Assembly: GCA_023231445.1 (NCBI GenBank)
Contig: JALNVF010000121.1
Coordinates: 1 to 9,771, forward strand
Reading direction: 5' to 3'
Source of the DNA: Treponema sp.
GTDB lineage: Bacteria > Spirochaetota > Spirochaetia > Treponematales > Treponemataceae
DNA length: 9,771 nt
Shown in pieces: positions 1-6,552 of this stretch (positions are counted from its first letter, which is position 1; every line of letters starts with the position of its first letter). The notes under the pieces were generated by a model. The model was not told the DNA's origin. It saw nothing but the letters and a program-made list of their open reading frames with translations, and searched no databases. Position numbers and translations under genes: made by a program.

Positions 1-3000
1 AGTAAAGGATAATTCTATCCTTGTGGAGCGAAGACCTGGAACAACGGTTAATTTGCTGGATTCTATTGTTTTCGTATCACCCTCAATCCCTGGTGGTCTT
101 GATATATTGAGTGTAATCTTCTCCTTTGCCCACGGATGCCATTCTGGTTGCCATGTCCCATCGGTTGAATGCTGTTGAATCACTGGTAACCCTGTTGCCT
201 CTACGTGCCAGATCGGACTGGCATTAAGCCTCCAGATCTCAGTCCATTTAGTTGTGTCTGCTGCAATCAGAGTCAGAGAAGACTGCTTCTTCAACACAGA
301 ACTCCACTGCATGGTTTTAACCTTTGGGCCCATATTTATTTCAATGTTATTATCACTGACCTTATAGGCTTCATCTGTTACAGATTCACCTGTGACAAGA
401 GGGATTTTTAGATACACAGACGTGCCTGTTGGGGAAAGACGCGTGATTGTCGACTCCAGAGACCATTCAACACCAAGATGCAGTGTCCGTTCTATTTTAA
501 TGAGCGGAGGAAGTGTCGACTCACCAAAGTTCTGTTTGCCTTGTTTCTCTTGTTTTATGAATTGTAACTGGCCCTCAGGAACGTTATTGACATCCAGGCC
601 CTCAACTGACCATCCATCGTCACCTGTAAAATGAACAACATGGGGTTTTAGAGGCAGGCTGAATTGGAAATCAGATGTATTAATCTGACCCGTTAAAAGA
701 ATAGTATTTTGTCCTTTTGGCAGTAAAAACCACAGGTTTTTTTCTTTGGAAAGAGCTGATTTGTTTTCCTGGTTCAGTTTGATATTATTCCAGGAGATGT
801 CTTTTCCTGTGGGAAGAGGGACAGCAGCATTCTCATAGCTATTTGCAGATATTCTTACTGAAATTATTGTATCTTTCAGATTAATATCCATAGAATTAAA
901 GTCTGCACAAAAGGGAAAACATTCGGCGGGTTCAGTTAATCTTTTTTGAAGTGTTTCCAGAAGTTCTTGAGTTGGGTACTGGGAGCAGAAAGTACCGGGA
1001 ACAATTGCAAACAGCGAACAAAACAGGATTATTGATCCAGAGGCCTTGGCGCCTCGATTAATATCAACCAGATGAAATGTAACCTCTTCGTCCCTCGTGC
1101 CCTTGTGGAACATCAACAATGCAAGGAGATAGACAGCTGCGATTTTTAAGAGGATAAGAAACATGTTTATAAAAGGTGAGATGAGATACAAATTTACGTT
1201 CAGGGAAGCATCTACCGGTCCATTCCAGCTCAGCTGTACAACGTTCCATATTCTGTTTGGTACTCCCGGGCCTGCCTGAACCTTAGACCGTGGATCAAAT
1301 TGTTGATCCAGACTTTTTTCTTTTTTTACTGGTACTCCTGACATCTGTAATGCATCTACTGCATAGTCAGCAACAGATCCCGCAAGAGTTCTCTTCGCTT
1401 CTGATTTATTGATTTGCGCATTCGGGGCCTGATATTGATTTATCTGGCTGGAGTGAGGCATTTCAAGTTGAGGATAAAATCCTTCTCTCAGTTGTTTAAC
1501 TGAGTACGGCAGGATTACTATTACCAAGCAAAGAAGTAAAATTACTTTTCCCCTCTTCACAGCTTTTATATATTTAAAATGAGGAGCAGTTTTTATGATT
1601 GCAATACAGCTCAACACGGCGAGCCATAGATATACAGGAGCATCCAAATCATGATATGAAAGGACGAGTGCGATTAAGGAAACTATTGCTGCTGCAGCGC
1701 CAAGAATTTTAAAACATGCAATCACGATGATCAGGATAATAAAACAGTCGAGCAACGTCCACATTGAAACCCAACTGTGCGCAGAATCGACCCCTTGTGC
1801 GTAAAAAAGTTTCCATCCTGGCTGCATTACCAGTTCCGCCGACAGCTTTTCAATGGTTTGCCCCCAGCCTCCTGCAGGGAATAATCGTGTCCCTTCTATT
1901 CTGCTCACCGCCTGTGCTTCTATATTTCCCTGTCTGACCTCGACACCTGCTCTCTCATTATCTTCAATTTTTGTAATAAGCTGGTCTTGATTATTGATTC
2001 TCATGCGTCCCAGTTTTGCAGGATTTTGCATCTCCAGACGAGGGCTTTTATGCACAACTCCTGAAAGAGTATCTTCTACGGTTATACCTTTTCCACTTGC
2101 ATCGAGCCAGAATATCCGGGAGAGGTTGAAAGCGTTTGGAGCAGGCTCTGTATCACCTCGTTTGATCGTTTCAAAAAGCATTGATTCGCCCTTTTTAACC
2201 AGATAGGCAGGCAAGGAACGCCACTCCCGGGGAATCGATGTCTGGCCTGGATCTACAGCCGGGACTCCAGATATTTTAACCATCCGAAGAGTGTTTCTTG
2301 ATGCAAAACTCCAATACTCGTGGTCTGGTCCATGTGATGACACATTAAAATGCAGGGCATCGACAGGCCCTTTTATTCTCGACGTATATATTATCTTGTA
2401 ATTTCCTGCCCTTGCCTGCATATGAATTTTATGATCTGGACCAAGATTAACTGGTAAAGAGCATTGCAGTTCAATGGGAATTTGATTCTCTGGCGGCATC
2501 CAGTCGATAATTAATTCACGTGGCTTGCCTGCTACCTGGACATCGATCTGAGTTGTTATCAGCATCGGGATGCTGTCTGTTATGTGTCGATAGACCTGGG
2601 TTTGAACCACATCTCGTTCTTGTTGATCAGCATTTGTTTTTTGGGAAAGCCACAAAGTATTTTTTCTAATATCAGCTGTTTGTTCTTTCCCGTTCACCGT
2701 AAGCGGAGAGACAAGGCCTGTTCCTGGGGAGAGGGAAAGAGACTCTGGCAGAGAGTCCCATGTAAATTGCCCTTCAACGGTGTAATCTCCTGGCGACTGT
2801 ACAAAAATAGCAGGGAAACCATTATTGCTCACAACCAAAGCGGATTTCTCGTTTATCGACACAGCTTGAGGCCAGTGCTGTTCCTTTCCAGGTAAGACAA
2901 TCCAGCCCTTCTTCTCCATTTTCCAGTGCTGCTTGAAATTTCCTCCGGACGAGTTGACGTCCAGCTTCAAGGTGCCTGGCCAGATACAAAATTTCTGTTT

Positions 3001-3171
3001 TCCTGTATAGGATGACGTGCAAAGCTGCTCTTCCTGATTATGCAGCACCCATGGAACCCACTCTTTCAATGACTCTGGAACCTCCGCTTTTGCTGCAACA
3101 ACGGGTGAGGCAAGCAGCACGCCGACAATAACCAGCAATAATTCGTAATATAATTTTCTTTGAAAAGTCAT
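1..3171 (-). CDS. Very large exported multi-pass membrane protein, C-terminus beyond the window (family not recognised)
   Basis: I read 1057 codons from ATG at 3171 down to base 1 with no stop, so the protein is longer than 1057 residues and its C-terminus lies outside the window. A ribosome site (AAAGGG, 6 bases before ATG) supports this start. Residues 1-27 look like a signal peptide (R5 K6, hydrophobic 11-21, cleavage near VVAA at 24-27). Residues 28-470 form a hydrophilic, probably periplasmic region containing GDYTVEG (128-134) and WDSLPE (138-143). Four hydrophobic helices follow (about 471-487, 489-506, 513-526, 543-556), then a loop to about 664, helices 666-687 and 712-728, and a second large soluble part rich in beta-type sequence (729-1057). 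The basic loop KYIKAVKRGK (533-542) and the short loop 688-709 would be cytoplasmic, so six helices with both large parts in the periplasm fits the positive-inside rule. No enzyme motif is visible. The function is unknown; I can only suggest an envelope role. Confidence 0.9.
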   Translation of the reverse strand, partial: MTFQRKLYYELLLVIVGVLLASPVVAAKAEVPESLKEWVPWVLHNQEEQLCTSSYTGKQKFCIWPGTLKLDVNSSGGNFKQHWKMEKKGWIVLPGKEQHWPQAVSINEKSALVVSNNGFPAIFVQSPGDYTVEGQFTWDSLPESLSLSPGTGLVSPLTVNGKEQTADIRKNTLWLSQKTNADQQERDVVQTQVYRHITDSIPMLITTQIDVQVAGKPRELIIDWMPPENQIPIELQCSLPVNLGPDHKIHMQARAGNYKIIYTSRIKGPVDALHFNVSSHGPDHEYWSFASRNTLRMVKISGVPAVDPGQTSIPREWRSLPAYLVKKGESMLFETIKRGDTEPAPNAFNLSRIFWLDASGKGITVEDTLSGVVHKSPRLEMQNPAKLGRMRINNQDQLITKIEDNERAGVEVRQGNIEAQAVSRIEGTRLFPAGGWGQTIEKLSAELVMQPGWKLFYAQGVDSAHSWVSMWTLLDCFIILIIVIACFKILGAAAAIVSLIALVLSYHDLDAPVYLWLAVLSCIAIIKTAPHFKYIKAVKRGKVILLLCLVIVILPYSVKQLREGFYPQLEMPHSSQINQYQAPNAQINKSEAKRTLAGSVADYAVDALQMSGVPVKKEKSLDQQFDPRSKVQAGPGVPNRIWNVVQLSWNGPVDASLNVNLYLISPFINMFLILLKIAAVYLLALLMFHKGTRDEEVTFHLVDINRGAKASGSIILFCSLFAIVPGTFCSQYPTQELLETLQKRLTEPAECFPFCADFNSMDINLKDTIISVRISANSYENAAVPLPTGKDISWNNIKLNQENKSALSKEKNLWFLLPKGQNTILLTGQINTSDFQFSLPLKPHVVHFTGDDGWSVEGLDVNNVPEGQLQFIKQEKQGKQNFGESTLPPLIKIERTLHLGVEWSLESTITRLSPTGTSVYLKIPLVTGESVTDEAYKVSDNNIEINMGPKVKTMQWSSVLKKQSSLTLIAADTTKWTEIWRLNASPIWHVEATGLPVIQQHSTDGTWQPEWHPWAKEKITLNISRPPGIEGDTKTIESSKLTVVPGLRSTRIELSFT

Positions 3172-3625
3172 TGTTCACCCTTTCCCTGTATGCGAGCAAA
3201 TTTTAGTGTCTTGCTGATGAAAGTCTGCCAATCTTTTTAATGTAAACTATATGCAAAAATTATTTAGAATAAAACCTAAAAAAGTTTTGTAGCGCCTGTG
3301 TTATCGAAATTGATGAAGAACAAAAATTTACCTGTCCAACTTTTTCTTCGTCAAGGCGGGCGTATCGGAGGTTTGCAGGGACCTTGAAGAGCCTTGTATT
3401 TCGTTCATATTCAAGGCCCATGAGGAGATTCGCCGCCGGTATAACGTTGATCACGGAGTCTAACGCTTACCTGGAGTCTATTGCTTACTTCGACGTCTCG
3501 TTCTTCGCTTTGTCGGAGGATAAATTTTTTGACGGTAACGAAGGAGATGGGCGAAAAACGAGTTATTCAAGGGTCCCTTATGTTTGATGACGTGTCCCTG
3601 ACTGTCAGGCAACTTTCCAATCGGC
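3172..3625. other. Intergenic region without a convincing gene
   Basis: This 454-base gap lies upstream of the large membrane-protein gene and downstream of the dioxygenase gene. I see no reading frame with a ribosome site, family motif or convincing composition. It does contain an 18-bp imperfect tandem repeat (3455-3490), an inverted pair CCTTGAA/TTCAAGG (3382-3388 and 3410-3416), and two odd-length perfect palindromes: AAGGGTCCCTT (3569-3579) and CCTGACTGTCAGG (3597-3609). The part nearest the membrane-protein gene (about 3180-3290) is AT-rich and should hold its promoter, but no -35/-10 pair with good spacing stands out. Confidence 0.6.
3455..3490. repeat. 18-bp imperfect tandem direct repeat
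   Basis: Two adjacent copies, GGAGTCTAACGCTTACCT (3455-3472) and GGAGTCTATTGCTTACTT (3473-3490), match at 15 of 18 bases. They lie in noncoding DNA midway between the dioxygenase and membrane-protein genes. The role is unknown; a local duplication is the simplest explanation, and a paired protein-binding site is possible. Confidence 0.7.
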
Positions 3626-4423
3626 TCACCACACATACATGCTCGATTCTTTGTTCATGATGTTGAGGTCCCGCGACTCTGAACATGGTGCGAGGGCTGC
3701 CCCATAGCAAACATGAAGTGGCAACAGGTGCTCTTCCCGTGGGTGGCAAAAACGGGCTCCTGGTGCTTCTATCCAATGGCTCAACCTTCTGGCTCGTTCT
3801 TCTTCGGAATACTCCGGGCTGCAGCATGAGTCGTGCAGCCATTGTTCAAAGGCATGGTTTAATTCCCGTGTTTCTGTGGTCTCAGGAGTAAAAAAGGCCT
3901 TGAAATTGTGAAACGAGAAGCCTGAACCGATCAGCAATACATTCTTCCGGCTTAAACCGTGCAAAGTCGTTCCGATGGCAATATGGCTCGAAGGGTCCAG
4001 AGACGTCAGGAGAGAGAGCTGGACACAGGGAATGTCTGCTTCGGGATACATGATCTTAAGAGGAATGAAAATGCCATGATCAAAACCTCGTTCCTGATCC
4101 AGTTTTGCCTGTATCCCGGATTTACTCAGCAATTGATACAACTCGCGGGCCAATGCCGGTTCACCTTGACATGGATATTTGATCGCATAAGATTCTGCCG
4201 GAAAACCATTGTAGTCATATATCAATGGGGGCGTTTTTCCGGCAGTGATCGTGACAGCGTCCTCCTCCCAGTGCGCACTGACGACAACAACAGCATCAGG
4301 ACGGCGGATGCTGGCAGCCAGCTCCTTTAAACATATGACCATCTCGCTGTGTCGAGGCTCTTTCAGCAGTGGCATCGGACCACCACCATGAGAGATAAAC
4401 AGGGCTTTAGGGCTGTGGTTCAT
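3626..4423 (-). CDS. DODA-type extradiol ring-cleavage dioxygenase (LigB superfamily, YgiD-like)
   Basis: This is a full-length 265-residue member of the LigB/DODA superfamily, cytoplasmic enzymes that open catechol-type rings with a single metal ion and O2. The sequence shows the N-terminal SHGGGP (11-16), VVVVSAHW (45-52), GFDHG (113-117), GSGFSFHN (166-173) and REEHLLPLHV (229-238). His12, His51 and His232 correspond to the metal-ligand positions of this family, and His116 and His172 are the conserved active-site histidines. The C-terminal ESSMYVW matches the usual family ending, so the protein is not truncated. The start is ATG with AAGGAG at 4431-4436, 7 bases upstream, which is an excellent ribosome site. 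The gene stands alone and is divergent from fic. The real substrate cannot be read from the sequence: YgiD cleaves L-DOPA, and relatives act on other catechols. No pathway partner is adjacent. Confidence 0.9.
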   Translation of the reverse strand: MNHSPKALFISHGGGPMPLLKEPRHSEMVICLKELAASIRRPDAVVVVSAHWEEDAVTITAGKTPPLIYDYNGFPAESYAIKYPCQGEPALARELYQLLSKSGIQAKLDQERGFDHGIFIPLKIMYPEADIPCVQLSLLTSLDPSSHIAIGTTLHGLSRKNVLLIGSGFSFHNFKAFFTPETTETRELNHAFEQWLHDSCCSPEYSEEERARRLSHWIEAPGARFCHPREEHLLPLHVCYGAALAPCSESRDLNIMNKESSMYVW

Positions 4424-4453
4424 TGTTGTGCTCCTTTTGACTGCTGACCATTT

Positions 4454-4488
4454 ATTATCAGGTCAAGTCTTGGGTTGACTTGCCCTGA
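4454..4488 (-). promoter_or_regulatory. Putative operator/promoter of the dioxygenase gene: 12-bp inverted repeat next to a -10-like box
   Basis: TCAGGTCAAGTC (4458-4469) and GACTTGCCCTGA (4477-4488) are inverted copies with 11 of 12 bases matching, separated by 7 bases. Read on the minus strand, the dyad ends at a -10-like GATAAT (4454-4459). That would start transcription roughly 20-25 bases before the ATG at 4423. No T-run follows, so it is not a terminator. A regulator binding the dyad would sit over the promoter. The regulator is not encoded next to it unless it is the Fic protein. The dyad is seen directly; its role is inferred. Confidence 0.5.
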
Positions 4489-4630
4489 GCTGCTGACAAA
4501 CGTCCAGATATTCCTCTTGTTCAACTTCCGTCCGAATCAGCGAACCCTGAATGTGGATAATGATCGTGCTCACTGTGCTGTGGCGTTGGTGAAGCGCCTG
4601 GTTGGGTGATTTCTAATTGATTATCTCACA

Positions 4631-4728
4631 TTATGTTGTACATTATTTGTTACATTATTTCCCATGTAATGATCTTAACCTTTTGTATATACGTTTTTAT
4701 TTGTTACATTTAAACATTCATTGTAAGG
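4631..4728 (+). promoter_or_regulatory. Operator-like repeat array in front of the Fic gene
   Basis: The AT-rich leader of fic contains an exact 14-bp direct repeat, TTATTTGTTACATT, at 4643-4656 and 4697-4710 (54 bases apart, about five helical turns). A diverged copy TGTTGTACATT lies at 4634-4644. An inverted half-site ATGTAA at 4664-4669 forms a TTACAT/ATGTAA dyad with 4650-4655. A further ATTGTAA sits at 4720-4726, almost at the ribosome site. Because the Fic protein ends in a DNA-binding winged helix, autoregulation at these sites is a reasonable inference. Exact -35/-10 boxes are uncertain in such AT-rich DNA. Confidence 0.55.
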
Positions 4729-4734
4729 CGAATT

Positions 4735-5856
4735 GTGAAGGAAATAATGACTTTTAAATCTGGGAAATTTCACTTCACCCAAAAATTTGATGAAGCAAAA
4801 ATCAACAACCTTCTTGTCCGGGCAATAGTGTTGAACGAAACTGTTGTGGACCTCCCGGTTTTACCTGAATTGTCAGTTCGCTTAGAGCCCGATATCATGT
4901 ACAGCTCAATATCCGGCACCGCAATGATAGAGGGTAACGCAATAATCGAAGAAGATGTTAAAAAGATTGCTGAAGGAGAAGACCTTGACCATTACACTCA
5001 GAAAGATAAGAAAGAAGTTGAAAACCTTATTAAGGCGTATGCCTGGTTGGCAAAAATAGAGCCTTTGGGAACACCTTTTGTTTTAACCGAAAAAGGTATC
5101 AAAGAAGTCCACTCTATCATAACATCTGATGTCGTTTATGATAGCAACATGCCTGGGATGTACAGAAATGTTAAAGTTTATGTAGGTGACAAAGCACATG
5201 GCGGTAGCTATACACCTCCAAAAATTTTAAGCGACATCAAGACTCTAATGGCTGCATTTGTTGACTGGATTAATAGTGAAGAAATCCTGTCACTAAATCC
5301 ATTTATAAGAGCAGCCTTGGCGCACTATCACTTATGCTTAATTCACCCATTTGCCGATGGTAATGGACGAACAGCCAGAATGATTGAAGCGTTTCTGCTT
5401 CAATCGGCAAAAATAAAATATGTCCCTAAGAAGATCTCTGATTTCTATTATCGCAATGTAGATGATTACTACATTGCTTTTTCGAAAAGCATTAAAAATA
5501 AAAAAGATGTAACTCCTTTTGTGGAATTTGTATTAACAGGAGCTATCGAAAGTCTGGAAGGCATTAAGAAATCAATTATCTATTCTATTAGAAAATTCTC
5601 TTTGAGAGATTTCTATGCATTTGAAGTTAAGAATAAAAAAATAACCAGACGGCAATTTGAATTGCTCCTGTTGTTGCTAGATAACCCGATTGAAATTTCA
5701 TTAAAAGATTTGTTTGAAAAACGACCATTCTCTCTGGTTTATAATAAAGTGACCACACAAACAGCTCGTCGAGATCTCAAAAATTTAATAAACATAAATA
5801 TACTGAATACTACAGGAAATAATAAATATTTTCTGAATTTTCGAGCATTGGGATAA
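4735..5856 (+). CDS. Class II Fic-domain protein (probable AMP-transferase) with C-terminal winged helix
   Basis: Fic enzymes transfer AMP, or occasionally other nucleotide moieties, from NTPs onto hydroxyl groups of target proteins. The active-site motif is complete: HPFADGNGRTAR at 204-215, with catalytic His204, Asp208 and the phosphate-binding GNGR. The hairpin that docks targets is around 141-162 (GMYRNVKVYVG...GGSYTPP). An N-terminal inhibitory motif TAMIEGN (62-68; pattern T/SxxxEG, Glu66) makes it class II, i.e. self-inhibited in cis without an antitoxin partner. Residues about 303-373 form a winged helix with a typical recognition segment TTQTARRDLKNL (340-351). At 373 residues, size and domain order fit solitary Fic proteins such as Shewanella SoFic. 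The start is either GTG 4735 (AAGG at 4725-4728, 6 bases spacing) or ATG 4747 (AAGGA at 4738-4742, only 4 bases spacing), so residue numbers may drop by four. The gene is AT-richer than the flanking dioxygenase and chrA, suggesting separate acquisition. Targets are unknown. Confidence 0.93.
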   Translation: MKEIMTFKSGKFHFTQKFDEAKINNLLVRAIVLNETVVDLPVLPELSVRLEPDIMYSSISGTAMIEGNAIIEEDVKKIAEGEDLDHYTQKDKKEVENLIKAYAWLAKIEPLGTPFVLTEKGIKEVHSIITSDVVYDSNMPGMYRNVKVYVGDKAHGGSYTPPKILSDIKTLMAAFVDWINSEEILSLNPFIRAALAHYHLCLIHPFADGNGRTARMIEAFLLQSAKIKYVPKKISDFYYRNVDDYYIAFSKSIKNKKDVTPFVEFVLTGAIESLEGIKKSIIYSIRKFSLRDFYAFEVKNKKITRRQFELLLLLLDNPIEISLKDLFEKRPFSLVYNKVTTQTARRDLKNLININILNTTGNNKYFLNFRALG

Positions 5857-6181
5857 TTGTCATTTAGAAGATAAAAAGAGCCACGTTCCTGGATGAATTC
5901 CTTTGAACTGTTGGTAAATGGTTCTCTACTGATTCGATAATTATTATCTTGTACGAAAAAAAAAATGATCTCTGATTTTCTTCAACGTATCCTGATTTAC
6001 ACCGTCTACGAAAAAGGGCTGGTTGCCCAACCCTCTGCGTACGATTGCTGCGCTGCGTATAAAAACCGTTTAGATATTCAATACAGTACGAACAGTTGCC
6101 ATCAGGCGTTTCTCCCCGCAGGTGATAGTGACTCGACAGCAGGGCGAAACCTTAAAGTTTGACATTTTGTTATGTATTGAT
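5857..6181. other. Convergent intergenic region with a GC-richer, relic-like block
   Basis: This region separates fic (plus) from the cupin gene (minus). The first 100 bases are AT-rich and include a run of ten A (5956-5965). From about 5995 to 6155 the composition is clearly richer in G and C, and includes an imperfect hairpin GGTTG/CAACC within AGGGCTGGTTGCCCAACCCT (6016-6035). Both strands carry short open stretches without a ribosome site, recognisable domain or sensible start. I see no clear terminator for either flanking gene. A decayed gene or dispersed repeat is possible but not shown. Confidence 0.45.
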
Positions 6182-6535
6182 CTAATAATGAACCGTCAAC
6201 CAAAGAGTTGTTATATCTGGTGCAGTCCAGGTTACTTGATGTTTTTGATGAGCTCCAATATTTAAATAGTCACCTTCTTTTAGACATACAGAAGATTTAT
6301 TATCGAATGAAATTATTGCCTCACCTTTTAAAACTAACACCCATTCATTCTTTTCCTGGTCATACCAGCCTGAATCTGGTGAGCTGTGACCTTTTGATAT
6401 TATTCGCTCAATTTTTACTTTTTTGTTTCCAGCTAAATTTTCAAAAACCTCCGCAGATAAATCATCAGGGATAGCCTCGAATATATTTTTCACTTGCGCA
6501 ATCTCCGAATTATTCAATGATTTCTGAACCGTCAA
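6182..6535 (-). CDS. Small single-domain cupin protein
   Basis: The protein has 117 residues from the longest start and is a one-domain beta-barrel cupin of the type with an SPxxxWYDQ...EWV signature. Visible elements are IERIISKG (42-49), SPDSGWYDQ (52-60), EWVLVLKGEA (64-73, matching the E-x6-G half of cupin motif 1), EGDYLNIGAHQKH (87-99, motif 2 with His96 and His99) and a terminal TLWLTVHY. The usual HxH of motif 1 is absent, so metal binding would rely on other residues. Two starts are possible. TTG 6535 has GGAG 10 bases upstream and is directly preceded by an in-frame TGA. GTG 6493 has GGAG at 6503-6506 with 9 bases spacing; it gives 103 residues and an N-terminus (KNIFEAIPDDL) closer to relatives as I remember them. 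The gene follows chrA by 17 bases and probably shares its transcript. Its function is unknown; a small-molecule or metal-binding role is plausible. Confidence 0.85.
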   Translation of the reverse strand: MTVQKSLNNSEIAQVKNIFEAIPDDLSAEVFENLAGNKKVKIERIISKGHSSPDSGWYDQEKNEWVLVLKGEAIISFDNKSSVCLKEGDYLNIGAHQKHQVTWTAPDITTLWLTVHY

Positions 6536-6552
6536 TCATACATTACTCCAAT

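Noticed and set aside
3239..3246. AATGTAAA near the giant gene start, similar to the fic leader motif
   Set aside because: Only 7 matching bases in AT-rich DNA with no second copy; expected by chance.
3260..3454. Minus-strand 64-codon frame starting at GTG 3454
   Set aside because: It has no ribosome site or known motif, its start overlaps the tandem repeat region, and stops lie directly upstream in the repeats. It may be relic sequence but is not a supportable gene.
3384..3587. Plus-strand 67-codon frame in the same gap
   Set aside because: It has no ribosome site and no family pattern; the repeated ESNAY/ESIAY in it is a by-product of the 18-bp tandem repeat.
3597..3609. CCTGACTGTCAGG as a terminator of the dioxygenase gene
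   Set aside because: The centre is one base, too tight for a full hairpin loop, and no T-run follows on the minus strand.
5965..6162. Plus-strand 65-codon frame after a run of ten A
   Set aside because: It has no Shine-Dalgarno sequence, its composition does not match nearby genes, it has no recognisable motif, and it spans a GC-shifted block.
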